Assembly: GCF_032144095.1 (NCBI RefSeq)
Contig: NZ_JAVSNJ010000015.1
Coordinates: 1 to 64,000, forward strand
Length of the DNA: 64,000 nt
Origin: Sphaerochaeta sp032144095
GTDB lineage: Bacteria; Spirochaetota; Spirochaetia; Sphaerochaetales; Sphaerochaetaceae
Reading direction: 5' to 3'
Position numbers and translations under genes: made by a program. Of the stretch, positions 17,462 through 25,778 are shown piece by piece. The notes beneath the pieces are model-generated. The model made no database searches, had not been told where the DNA came from, and saw only the letters and a program-made list of their open reading frames with translations. Within the stretch, counting starts at the first letter, position 1. Every line of letters begins with the position of its first letter.

Positions 17462-18733
17462 ATGAAGAAAAAGAACATGTTCGTGGTGCTTCTAGTAATG
17501 CTCTGCCTGACAGGATCGGTCTTTGCGCAGGGTGCCGTCGAGCAGCCAAAGCAAGAGATTCGTGTTTTGCTGGCAAACCACCCCTATGGTGAGTTGCTCA
17601 AGACAAAGATTCCTGAGTTTGAAGCTCAGACTGGCATCAAGGTCAACTATGAGAGCCTCCAGGAAAGCCAGCTTACCAATAAGCTGACCACCGAGTTCGC
17701 AACCAACTCATCCACCGTCGATGTATTCATGACCCGTCCTCTCCAGGAAGGCCTGATGTTCATCAAGAATGGCTGGTACAAGGGCTTGGACAAGTACGAT
17801 TTCTCAGACTACCCTGCCAACAGCGTTGATATCGGACGCAAGGCTGGGGTTGCCTATATCGTACCCCTGGTAACAGAGTGGCAGGTACTCTATTACAGAA
17901 AGGACCTCCTCAAGAAGGCCGGCCTCTCTGTCCCAACCAATTTTGTCGAACTTGAGGCTGCTGCCAAGGCTCTGACCAAAGATGGCGTAGCTGGTTTTGC
18001 TTCCCGTGGTAAGGGCGCTGCTGCTGTAACACAGCTTTCCAGCTATATCTACAACTATGGTGGTCGCTATCTCGATGGTGGCAAGGCTGTATTCAACTCC
18101 CCAGAAGCCCTTGAAGCTACCCGCTTCTACGGCAGGATGCTTGGATCCTACGGTCCTCAGGGTGTGACCAGCATGTCCTGGGAAAATATCATGCCTGTCT
18201 TCCAGGCTGGAAAGGCTGCAATGTGGACCGATGCCTCTGTCTTCTACGGCCAGATCATCGACCCCACCAAGACCCAGATTCCTGCTGAAGACATTGGCAT
18301 TGCACAGCTTCCTAAGGGCCCGAAGGGTGATTCTCCCTTTATCGTAGTCTCTTGGGGTATGGCAATGTCTGCAAAGACCAAGAACCAGGATGCCGCACAG
18401 AAGTTCCTCGACTGGGCAACCAGCAAGACCCTTGCCAAGGAAGGCATGCTTACCAACATCACCATGGCCCGCGACTCCGCTTGGGCTGACAAGGACGTTC
18501 GCGCTATCATGAACCCTGGTCTTGTAGAGACCCAGGCCCATGCTGCAAAGAATGGCTATCCCTTCGACCGCCCATTCATGAGCTCAGTCGGACAGGCCAG
18601 AGACCTTATCGGTGAAGTCATCATCGAATCCATCAATACCAAGGGAACTTCCACAAAGCTTCCTGCCCTTGCTGCTGAAAAAGCCAAGGCTGTTGATGAG
18701 TTGCTGAAGACCGACGGAGAGTACGGACTCTAG
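17462..18733 (+). CDS. ABC sugar transporter substrate-binding protein (family 1)
   Basis: A 423-residue exported binding protein of the carbohydrate-uptake CUT1 type. The signal peptide runs to about residue 23 (SVFAQGAVEQ) and the mature part shows the SBP-1 pattern including the GRKAGVAYIVPLVTEWQVLYYRKDL segment, which lines the ligand cleft. An AAAAGGAG site precedes the ATG. It heads a three-gene importer operon preceded by the operator shared with the RpiR operon, and KdgF lies just downstream; the likely cargo is an oligo-uronide or uronic-acid derivative. A 27-base hairpin separates it from the first permease. Confidence 0.94.
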   Translation: MKKKNMFVVLLVMLCLTGSVFAQGAVEQPKQEIRVLLANHPYGELLKTKIPEFEAQTGIKVNYESLQESQLTNKLTTEFATNSSTVDVFMTRPLQEGLMFIKNGWYKGLDKYDFSDYPANSVDIGRKAGVAYIVPLVTEWQVLYYRKDLLKKAGLSVPTNFVELEAAAKALTKDGVAGFASRGKGAAAVTQLSSYIYNYGGRYLDGGKAVFNSPEALEATRFYGRMLGSYGPQGVTSMSWENIMPVFQAGKAAMWTDASVFYGQIIDPTKTQIPAEDIGIAQLPKGPKGDSPFIVVSWGMAMSAKTKNQDAAQKFLDWATSKTLAKEGMLTNITMARDSAWADKDVRAIMNPGLVETQAHAAKNGYPFDRPFMSSVGQARDLIGEVIIESINTKGTSTKLPALAAEKAKAVDELLKTDGEYGL

Positions 18734-18751
18734 ACTGCAACGACCTATTGT

Positions 18752-18778
18752 TGGCCGACCGAGTTCATCGGTCGGCCA
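18752..18778 (+). other. Intercistronic hairpin after the ABC binding-protein gene
   Basis: A perfect 11-base GC-rich stem (18752-18762 with 18768-18778) with loop GTTCA and no T-run. It would protect the upstream message from 3' decay and give more binding protein than permease. Confidence 0.75.
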
Positions 18779-18802
18779 CTTGTGGCTACAAGGAGCTTTT
18801 CC

Positions 18803-19681
18803 ATGATTCGACAAAGTTTTTTTGAGAGGAACCTAAGGTATCTGTTTCCTCTGCCCGCTGTGATATTCGTGGTGGTGCTTATGGTATTTCCTGTCTGCTA
18901 TACCTTTTTTCTTAGTTTTACCGATTGGTCACTTACGAGTGGAAAGCCGCTGAACGTTGTCGCCCTGAAAAGCTATGTTGATGTCCTGAAGGAACCTAGG
19001 TTTCTCGATGCCCTGGGCCGAACCTTCTATTTTACCTTTGGCGCTGTCATCGTCGAGATGGTCCTTGGTACTGCCCTTGCACTTATCCTCAACCGTTCCT
19101 TCAGGGGGAAGGGGCTGGTCAAGACCCTGCTATTGCTCCCCTTGGTGGCTACCCCTGTTGCCATCGGTATCGTATGGAACCTCTTTTATGATCCTACCAT
19201 CGGAATCTTGAACTATGTCCTGAGCGTGCTCCACCTTCCCCAGAGCGGGTGGGTATCGGAGACCAAGAGCGTCATGCCCTCCCTGATCCTTGTGGATATC
19301 TGGCAGTGGACGCCGATGATCACCATCATCGTCCTGGCCGGCTTGGCTGGCCTCTCTTCTGAGCCGTATGAATCAGCCAAGGTCGATGGGGCCAACTCCC
19401 GTCAGGTCCTTTTCAGGATCACGTTGCCGATGCTCATGCCGACCATCCTGACAGCCATCATCCTGCGTGCCATCGACGCGCTGAAGACCTACGACATCAT
19501 CTATGCGATGACAGGGGGAGGGCCGGGCTACTCCTCGGAGAACCTGAACATCCTTGCCTTCAAGTACAGCTTTGAATATTTCAGGATGGGACAGAGTGCC
19601 GTAATGCTGGTGTTCTTGTTCCTCGTCGTCATGGGCTTCAGTCTTGGCGTGATGCGATTGCGCCGGGCCTTTGAGCTGTAG
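18803..19681 (+). CDS. ABC sugar transporter permease (MalF/UgpA type)
   Basis: A 293-residue inner-membrane permease with six predicted helices. The ATP-subunit-coupling loop is visible as EPYESAKVDGANSRQVLFRI (the EAA motif) near residue 190. A GTG at 18782 is in frame, but the ATG at 18803 has AAGGAG eight bases upstream and is chosen. It pairs with the next gene to form the membrane channel of a CUT1-type importer. The operon has no ATP-binding gene, so a shared MsmK/UgpC-type ATPase encoded elsewhere must energise it; that is family knowledge plus absence in this window. Confidence 0.94.
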   Translation: MIRQSFFERNLRYLFPLPAVIFVVVLMVFPVCYTFFLSFTDWSLTSGKPLNVVALKSYVDVLKEPRFLDALGRTFYFTFGAVIVEMVLGTALALILNRSFRGKGLVKTLLLLPLVATPVAIGIVWNLFYDPTIGILNYVLSVLHLPQSGWVSETKSVMPSLILVDIWQWTPMITIIVLAGLAGLSSEPYESAKVDGANSRQVLFRITLPMLMPTILTAIILRAIDALKTYDIIYAMTGGGPGYSSENLNILAFKYSFEYFRMGQSAVMLVFLFLVVMGFSLGVMRLRRAFEL

Positions 19682-19690
19682 GAGGGGAGC

Positions 19691-20506
19691 ATGAAACAAT
19701 CCAAGGTACAGAAAGGGCTCTTTCTTCTCATGCTGGCCCTCATCATCATCCCCATCCTCTTCCCGTTTGTCTGGATGCTGATGAGCTCGTTCAAGACACA
19801 GGTTGACATCATCTCCTGGCCTCCCAAATTTATCTTCACCCCGGTGATGCAGAACTACAACAGGGTATTCTTTGAACAGAACTTTTTGCGCTACATGAAG
19901 AATTCGGTCATCGTATCGGTGGTTAGCGTCATGCTTTCCCTGGTATTGGGCCTCCCTGCCGCCTATTCGATTGCACGGTACAAGCAGCAGAAGCTCTCGA
20001 TGTTCATCCTCATAGCCCGTCTCATGCCTGGCATCTCCTTCTTGATGCCCTGGTACATCGTCTTCTCACGGCTGCGTTTGATGGACTCCTATGTGGCGCT
20101 CATCCTCTCGCACATGCTCATCTGCCTTCCCTTGGTTGTCTGGGTTATGGCCCCCTATTTTGATTCTGTTCCTCGGGAACTTGAGGAGGCTGCCATGGTT
20201 GATGGCCTTACCCAACAGAGGGCATTTACCAAGATACTGCTTCCCCTCTCAGGGCCGGGTGTCGTGACAGCCACTACGCTGAGCTTCATCTTCAGCTGGA
20301 ACAACTTCATGTTCAGCCAGGTATTGAGCCAGCAGAAGACCCGGACCCTCCCTATAGCCGTCTACAACTTCCTCTCCTATGTCGAGGTTGACTGGGGTGC
20401 GGTCATGGCCGCTGCGGTAACCATCATGGCTCCGGCAATCCTCTTGACGATGTTCTTCCAGAAGTACGTGGTCAAGGGTCTTACCATGGGTGCAGTCAAA
20501 GGCTAG
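19691..20506 (+). CDS. ABC sugar transporter permease (MalG/UgpE type)
   Basis: A 271-residue second permease with about six helices and the coupling loop ELEEAAMVDGLTQQRAFTKI near 180-199. The start codon is 9 bases after the first permease, with GGAGGGG before it. It ends 22 bases before a strong rho-independent terminator, which closes the importer operon. Together with the two preceding genes it imports a carbohydrate whose breakdown genes are predicted to lie in the RpiR operon at 26-5564. Confidence 0.94.
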   Translation: MKQSKVQKGLFLLMLALIIIPILFPFVWMLMSSFKTQVDIISWPPKFIFTPVMQNYNRVFFEQNFLRYMKNSVIVSVVSVMLSLVLGLPAAYSIARYKQQKLSMFILIARLMPGISFLMPWYIVFSRLRLMDSYVALILSHMLICLPLVVWVMAPYFDSVPRELEEAAMVDGLTQQRAFTKILLPLSGPGVVTATTLSFIFSWNNFMFSQVLSQQKTRTLPIAVYNFLSYVEVDWGAVMAAAVTIMAPAILLTMFFQKYVVKGLTMGAVKG

Positions 20507-20528
20507 CGGTAGGTTCCCTGTTTGGTAG

Positions 20529-20552
20529 GTCCTCCTTTGGGAGGACTTTTTT
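20529..20552 (+). terminator. Rho-independent terminator of the ABC operon
   Basis: GTCCTCC (20529-20535) and GGAGGAC (20540-20546) pair around TTTG, followed by six T (20547-20552). Some readthrough to kdgF is possible because only about 80 bases separate them. Confidence 0.9.
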
Positions 20553-20635
20553 CTGTTCGCTGGCATGTGTTGAGAGAAAAGACCTGTTCCCTCTGCACCT
20601 GTTGCATGGTATATTCAAGGGCCAAGGAGCTAGCC

Positions 20636-20959
20636 ATGAAATTCCTCAAGAAAGATGATGTCGTATTCCAGGACTTGGGTCTGGGCGTGAGCCGAAAGAT
20701 ACTGGTACACAATGATGAGCTGATGATGGTGGAGGTCCACTTTGAGAAAGGGGCCGTCGGTAGTGTCCATTCCCACCCCCATCAGCAGATGAGCTACATC
20801 CTCAGTGGCCTCTTTGCATTTGAGAATGACGGGGAGACACGGACCGTTGGGCAGGGCGACTCCCTCCTGTTCTCCAGCGGGGTAGAGCATGGGGTTGTCT
20901 GTCTGCAGGAAGGGACCGTCCTCGATATCTTTACCCCTACCCGAAAAGATTTCCTATAG
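20636..20959 (+). CDS. kdgF: Cupin protein KdgF (uronate metabolism)
   Basis: A 107-residue single-domain cupin that closely resembles KdgF, which converts the 4,5-unsaturated uronates released by pectin or alginate lyases to linear ketonized forms. The metal-binding cupin motif is read in HSHPHQQMSYILSG (His residues plus Gln) and the second motif in FSSGVEHGV; the C-terminal DIFTPTRKDFL is characteristic. The ATG at 20636 has AAGGAG seven bases before it; upstream in-frame codons lack a ribosome site. It lies just after the importer terminator and converges on yesN. It is the strongest clue that this regulon handles unsaturated uronates. Confidence 0.88.
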   Translation: MKFLKKDDVVFQDLGLGVSRKILVHNDELMMVEVHFEKGAVGSVHSHPHQQMSYILSGLFAFENDGETRTVGQGDSLLFSSGVEHGVVCLQEGTVLDIFTPTRKDFL

Positions 20960-22435
20960 GCCCTCGCCCTTCTCCTTGTAGCTGGAAGGGGAGACCCCGA
21001 AGTTCTGGCGGAAGACCCGGGAGAAGTAGTTTCCGTCGATGAAGCCTGTCAGCTCTGCCACCTCCTTGATCGTCAACTCGTTTGCGTCCAAGAGCTCCTT
21101 GGCCTTTTCCATCCGTATGCTGGTCAGGTACTCAAGGAAGGATGAGCCCAGGTAGGTCTTGCAGAGTTGGCTGAAATACTTGGTGTTCACGCCGATGATG
21201 GTTGCCACCTGCTCGACGGAAAGCTGTTCCTGGTAGTGAGTCCTCAGGTACTGGTCGACAAATGCGAAAGACCTTTTGTATCGGTCCTCTTTGTCCTGCA
21301 GGATTGCTGAGCAGGCGAGGTCAATGAAATCCATGAGGTATATCTCCTGTTCCATGACGCTCTCTTTTCGCGGCTTGGGATAGTTCAACAGGCTGATCCT
21401 CTTGTTGAGCTCATAGGAAAAGACCATGCACCGTTCATAGATGTCCTCTATGGCATCCTCTTCCCTCAGCTTGTTGGACTGTATGTTGTCGATGATCTCA
21501 TGGGCAAGCATACGTGCCTGTTCCCGGTTCCCCTGCAGGGTGTGCTCCAGCATGCCTAGGCTTTTCTCCTGGAGCTTCACACTGTCCTTGGGTTCCAGCA
21601 AGGCATCGCTGAACCGCTGGAACCGCATCTTGTGCCGATAGGCATAGGTATGGGCTATGGAGGCTGTGGATATGGATCGTGGAATCCCTGAAAACCCGGT
21701 GAAGAGGACCCCCGAGCCTATGTACATTCTGCTCTCTCCCTGATGGCCGGCCAGCTGCTCGATGACCTTTGCCCCCTGGGCTGTGAATATCAGCACCGTG
21801 ATCCGGTCGATCGAGGCAAAGTAACAGATCTGCAATCTGGGATAGAGGCGGCTTTGCTGGAAGAGCGAACGGAGGTTGTCCTCGCTCATCCCGCTGATCA
21901 CCAAGGCAAAGCCCTCTTCTGTCCTGATGTCCTGCATCAGGAAGTAGGAGCGCATGGCCTCCTCTGAAAGCCTGTTGAACTTCAGGGCAGCGAAGAACTC
22001 CCTGCTGAAGAGGTTGAGGACCTCACGGATCTCCCCTGCCTGCTGTGTTTCCGAGAGCTTGATCTCGTCGAGGTGGGCGATCAGCTGGTCCAGAAGGTCG
22101 TAGACATCCTTGCGTTGGACAGGCTTTACCAGGTACTCACTGGCCCCGAGGCGTATGGCCTGCTGTGCAAGCTCAAAGGTGCTCCATGCGGTCAGGAATA
22201 CTATCTGGCAGTCACTGTTGAGCTCCTTGATCTGCTTGGCGGCCTCGATGCCGTCAAGGCCGGGCATCCGGATGTCCAGGAAGGCAATCTCAGGATTGTA
22301 CTGCCTGGCCAGCTCCACTGCCTCGTTACCGTTTTTGGCCTTGATACAGCGCAAGGGAAGGTGGGCCCGCTCAACCAGCAGCTCAATCGCATCACACTCA
22401 AGATGTTCGTCATCTGCTATCAGTAGCGTGTACAC
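20954..22435 (-). CDS. YesN-type response regulator (REC + AraC HTH)
   Basis: A 493-residue response regulator: receiver domain at about 1-120 with acidic D8/D9 and phospho-acceptor D54 (LDIRMPG), a linker domain of about 260 residues, and a C-terminal AraC-type double helix-turn-helix (about 390-490). It starts with GTG at 22435; GGAGG lies eight bases before it inside the kinase coding region, and the genes overlap by 26 bases. It forms a YesMN-type two-component pair with the kinase, a class that usually activates nearby carbohydrate-uptake genes. The divergent TRAP operon at 24161 is its likely target. Its 3' end overlaps that of kdgF by six bases. Confidence 0.93.
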   Translation of the reverse strand: MYTLLIADDEHLECDAIELLVERAHLPLRCIKAKNGNEAVELARQYNPEIAFLDIRMPGLDGIEAAKQIKELNSDCQIVFLTAWSTFELAQQAIRLGASEYLVKPVQRKDVYDLLDQLIAHLDEIKLSETQQAGEIREVLNLFSREFFAALKFNRLSEEAMRSYFLMQDIRTEEGFALVISGMSEDNLRSLFQQSRLYPRLQICYFASIDRITVLIFTAQGAKVIEQLAGHQGESRMYIGSGVLFTGFSGIPRSISTASIAHTYAYRHKMRFQRFSDALLEPKDSVKLQEKSLGMLEHTLQGNREQARMLAHEIIDNIQSNKLREEDAIEDIYERCMVFSYELNKRISLLNYPKPRKESVMEQEIYLMDFIDLACSAILQDKEDRYKRSFAFVDQYLRTHYQEQLSVEQVATIIGVNTKYFSQLCKTYLGSSFLEYLTSIRMEKAKELLDANELTIKEVAELTGFIDGNYFSRVFRQNFGVSPSSYKEKGEGL

Positions 22436-23936
22436 GGCTTTTTCCTCCTGTCTTTAAGGGTAGGGTGATGGTGACCTTTGTCCCTCCCTCCTCGCTGACC
22501 TTCGATAGGACAAGGTTTGCCTTCCCCTTGTAGTATAGCTTCAACCTGTCACTGATATTCTTTACCCCAATGTGCTGTTTCCCGTCAGCGTGGACCAGGG
22601 AGAGCCTGGAGGCATCGATGCCGACCCCTGTGTCGATGATCTGGATGATCAGGCGCTTTCCCTCCTGATGGAGGGTAACATCGACCTTTCCACCCTCGAC
22701 CTTAGGCTCCAGGCCGTGGATCATGGAATTCTCCACAAAGGGCTGGATGATGAGGGGGGGGATCCTCACATCCTGGAACTCTTGCGGGCAGTCGATCGAA
22801 AACTCCAGGCGATCGGCAAACCTGACCTGTTGGATGGTCAGGTACTCTTTGACAAATGCCAGTTCCTCCCTGATGGTGACATCGTCATGATACTCCAGGG
22901 TATAGCGGAAGATTGACGCAAGGCTATCGATGAGGTCGACCGTTGCGTTTGCCTCCTCAAAGAGGGCAGTCCTGCTGATGATGTTGAGGGTGTTGAAGAG
23001 AAAGTGTGGGTTTATCTGGGCCTGCAGTGCCTTGTAGCGGGCCTTCTCCAGCTCCCGGGTGGTACGCATCTGTTCCAGTTCCTGGGAGTGGATCTGTTTT
23101 TCCAGCTTGGCATTCTCTGCGATCATCTCCAGCCGCTCCCGGAGGCTCTGTCTCATCTGGTTGAGGTTCTGTTCCAGGAAAATGAGTTCCTCCGGGCCCT
23201 CCAGGGGGATGGGTTCCCCTTCGAAGTTCCCGAGGGATATCTGCTCGGCTGTCTCTACCATCTTGTTTACCGGCCTTACCAGACGCATGGTCATCTTGTA
23301 GACAACAATGGTATACGAGAAGGCTATGATGATGAAAAGCAGGATGGCAAATGTCCTGTAGTTCTCGATTCGTTGCTGGACCTCCTTCATCCAGGATGCA
23401 TCGTCCTGGATGGTGACAGAGAGGTATCGGTTGAAGGTATAGTCCTGCAGGTAGGTATAGACCTTGTCCCCAGTATAGTAGATGTTGTAGTACTCCTGGC
23501 TCTGGGTTCCAGGGTCAAGCTGTTCCATCTTTACGATGGTTTCCTTGATGAACTGCAGGCCGTTGAAGATTCCTGTATAGATGAAGTACCGTTGTGCATT
23601 CTCTTCATACCCCGCCTTTAGCCGCTGAAGGGATATCTGTACCTCCCTGTCCAAAATCCAGAAATCCACAAGAGCTTCCTCATGGTTCTTGTCATTGGGA
23701 AGCTCTCCATACTGCTTGTAGAGCTGACGGCTTTCGACCAGTTGCCTGGTAAGGGTGTTCAGTGCCTGGTAGGTGTTGTTCCTGCTCTGTATCTCCCCAA
23801 GCAGGGAGAAGACAACCCCAAAGAGGATGATCACCAAGGCAAGGATAATGCACAGCATGACTATGTTGTAGGAGAGCAACCAGCTTCGGAGGGTGCCTGG
23901 TTTGCTTGGGGTGGTTGGTGTTTGTGTCATTTCCAT
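22410..23936 (-). CDS. YesM-type sensor histidine kinase
   Basis: A 508-residue membrane sensor kinase. One helix at about 19-45 and a second at about 200-220 enclose an extracytoplasmic sensor of roughly 150 residues; a HAMP linker follows, then the His_kinase domain with the phosphorylated His in QINPHFLFNTLN, and a C-terminal ATPase domain (GVGIDASRL and the GGTKVTITLP end). This HPHFLFN arrangement defines the YesM/LytS-like class. It is probably the partner of the overlapping YesN gene and senses a carbohydrate or its complex with a binding protein. The start ATG near 23936 has only a weak ribosome site, so a later start is possible. Confidence 0.93.
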   Translation of the reverse strand: MEMTQTPTTPSKPGTLRSWLLSYNIVMLCIILALVIILFGVVFSLLGEIQSRNNTYQALNTLTRQLVESRQLYKQYGELPNDKNHEEALVDFWILDREVQISLQRLKAGYEENAQRYFIYTGIFNGLQFIKETIVKMEQLDPGTQSQEYYNIYYTGDKVYTYLQDYTFNRYLSVTIQDDASWMKEVQQRIENYRTFAILLFIIIAFSYTIVVYKMTMRLVRPVNKMVETAEQISLGNFEGEPIPLEGPEELIFLEQNLNQMRQSLRERLEMIAENAKLEKQIHSQELEQMRTTRELEKARYKALQAQINPHFLFNTLNIISRTALFEEANATVDLIDSLASIFRYTLEYHDDVTIREELAFVKEYLTIQQVRFADRLEFSIDCPQEFQDVRIPPLIIQPFVENSMIHGLEPKVEGGKVDVTLHQEGKRLIIQIIDTGVGIDASRLSLVHADGKQHIGVKNISDRLKLYYKGKANLVLSKVSEEGGTKVTITLPLKTGGKSRVHATDSR

Positions 23937-24058
23937 CAGGTAGGTAGTATACCATGCGTTGTTGGGTTTACGCAGTAAGGAAGAGCTGAAACTTATAGGC
24001 CACTTCCAAGGGAATTAGGCCCTAGATTGCAAAAAAAATGAGCTTGGGTAGTACGAAA

Positions 24059-24102
24059 GGAAAAAAATGCACGGTTTTTCCTATTTTTTCCGGCTTTTTT
24101 CC
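24059..24102. promoter_or_regulatory. Putative YesN binding region before the second TRAP operon
   Basis: TTTTTCC ends at 24081, 24091 and 24102, a 10-11-base period, and GGAAAAA (24059-24065) forms an inverted repeat with the first copy. The array stops 9 bases before a weak promoter, TTGGGT (24112-24117), 17 bases, TAATTA (24135-24140). This layout suits activation by an AraC-type regulator. Confidence 0.4.
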
Positions 24103-24160
24103 TGCATGGAGTTGGGTCATACTGAATCCAGTAATAATTAGTTCCTTAAGGAGGGACCGT

Positions 24161-25162
24161 ATGAAAAAAGTTCTATTGTCCGTATTGTTGGTTGCCCTGT
24201 TGCTTACTCCAATGTTTGCACAAGGCGAGAAAGAGGGTGCTGCAGCAGCTCCCAAGCAGATCGTCCTTCGCCTTGCAGACAACCAGCCACTTGGCTACCC
24301 CACTATTGTCGGTGATGAAGAGTTTGCTCGCCTGGTAGGTGAGTACTCCAATGGCCGCATCAAAGTTGAAGTCTATCCTCAGGCTCAGCTTGCTGACGAG
24401 AAGAGTGCAATCGAGCAGGTACAGTTTGGTGGAATCGATTTCACCCGTGTATCCATCTCCCCCTTGGCCTCCTTCCAGCCCCTGCTGAACGCACTGCAGA
24501 TGCCTTACCTCTATAGGGACTCCGCCCATATGTGGAGCGTCCTCAATGGTGAGATCGGCCAGTACTTCCTCGATTCCATGACTGAGAAGGGTTTTGTTGG
24601 TCTTGTATACTACGACAGTGGTGCACGTTCTTTCTACAATACCAAGAAGCCAATCTACACAGTAGCTGACATGAAGGGCATGAAGATTCGTGTTCAGGAA
24701 TCAGCCCTGATGATGGGTCTTGTACAGGCTCTCGGTGCTGTTCCTACCCCCATGGCCTATGGTGATGTCTATAGCGCACTGCAGACCGGCGTCATCGACG
24801 GTGCTGAGAACAACTGGCCTTCCTATGACTCTTCCTCACACTACGAAGTTGCCAAGTTCCTCTCCATCGACGAGCACACCCGTGTCCCTGAGATGATCAT
24901 TGCTTCGAAGATCACCATGGACAAGCTCTCTGCAGCTGACCAGGCCCTCATCAAGAAGGCTGCCAAGGAGTCACAGGCTGTACAGGTCAAGGCTTGGGCA
25001 GACTATGAGAAGAAGTCAGAGGCTAAGGTACGCGCAGCTGGTAGCAAGATCAACAGCATCTCCAACCAGGCTGAGTTTGCCGCCGCCATGGCACCCCTCT
25101 ATGAGAGCCAGCTCAATGCTGCTCAGAGAGAGTGGGTTGCAAAGATCAAGGCTGTCAAATAA
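24161..25162 (+). CDS. dctP: TRAP transporter substrate-binding protein (DctP family), second system
   Basis: A 333-residue exported TRAP binding protein. The signal peptide ends at about residue 20 in MFAQGEKE. DctP hallmarks are DMKGMKIRVQESALMMG near 173-189 and ALQTGVIDGAENNWPSY further on, where Arg and Asn bind the ligand carboxylate. Upstream in-frame codons exist from 24038, but the ATG at 24161 follows AAGGAGGGACC and starts the signal peptide. Unlike the island TRAP system its codons are G/C-rich like the host. It is divergent from yesMN and followed by a wobble-paired hairpin. Confidence 0.95.
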   Translation: MKKVLLSVLLVALLLTPMFAQGEKEGAAAAPKQIVLRLADNQPLGYPTIVGDEEFARLVGEYSNGRIKVEVYPQAQLADEKSAIEQVQFGGIDFTRVSISPLASFQPLLNALQMPYLYRDSAHMWSVLNGEIGQYFLDSMTEKGFVGLVYYDSGARSFYNTKKPIYTVADMKGMKIRVQESALMMGLVQALGAVPTPMAYGDVYSALQTGVIDGAENNWPSYDSSSHYEVAKFLSIDEHTRVPEMIIASKITMDKLSAADQALIKKAAKESQAVQVKAWADYEKKSEAKVRAAGSKINSISNQAEFAAAMAPLYESQLNAAQREWVAKIKAVK

Positions 25163-25221
25163 GCAGCTGGATCCCTTTGCTCAGGCTACGGCAGTAGTGT
25201 AGCCAACCCGTTCGGATCTAC

Positions 25222-25254
25222 ATGGTGTGGGGTTTCTTTGAGACCCCGCGCCAT
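25222..25254 (+). other. Intercistronic hairpin after the second dctP
   Basis: A 15-base RNA stem (25222-25236 with 25240-25254) with loop TTT; the three non-Watson-Crick positions are all G-U pairs. No T-run follows. It lies between binding protein and permeases. Confidence 0.7.
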
Positions 25255-25286
25255 TCTCATGTATTCTACCTTATGTGGAGGTTCCC

Positions 25287-25778
25287 ATGGAGCAACTGAA
25301 GAAATTACTTGACTCCTTTTTTGTGTGGGTTCTCAAGCTGGCCATGGTGTTGCTGGTTGCGATGGTTGTCCTCGTATTCCTCAACGTCGTACTGCGCTAC
25401 GGATTCAGTTCCGGTGTGTATTGGTCAGAGGAGATCTCTCTCGTCATCGTCATCTGGTTCACATTCATCTCCATGGCCCTGGGAGTCAAGGAGAGTCTTC
25501 ACATCAATGTCGACATCTTGCCGAAGAAGCTGCCCAAGGCCTTTTTCACGACCCTTGAATGCCTGAGGGATGCCCTCATAGTCCTCATTGGTGGCATCAT
25601 GGTCTTCTATGGCTGGAAGCTCACCCTCAACGGTGCCAAGTCCTTCCTGCCTGCCACCCATATCCCCAATTCCATCAACTACCTGGTCCTGCCGGTCTCA
25701 GGGGTCTTCATCATCCTCTATGCCTCCATCCATCTGTACGAGGACATACTGAAATTCAAGGGAGGAAACGCCAAATGA
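25287..25778 (+). CDS. dctQ: TRAP transporter small permease (DctQ family), second system
   Basis: A 163-residue membrane protein with four helices. The conserved segment after helix one, VYWSEEISLVIVIWFTFISMA, has the DctQ pattern of an acidic pair followed by a hydrophobic run, and HINVDILPKKLPK follows. A GTG at 25275 is in frame, but GGAGG sits just before the ATG at 25287. The stop codon overlaps the start of dctM (ATGA), so the two permeases are translationally coupled and expressed in equal amount. Confidence 0.93.
   Translation: MEQLKKLLDSFFVWVLKLAMVLLVAMVVLVFLNVVLRYGFSSGVYWSEEISLVIVIWFTFISMALGVKESLHINVDILPKKLPKAFFTTLECLRDALIVLIGGIMVFYGWKLTLNGAKSFLPATHIPNSINYLVLPVSGVFIILYASIHLYEDILKFKGGNAK

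Noticed and set aside
24038..24160. N-terminal extension of the second DctP gene
   Set aside because: It lacks a ribosome site, encodes no signal peptide, and covers the promoter region; the ATG at 24161 has a near-perfect site.
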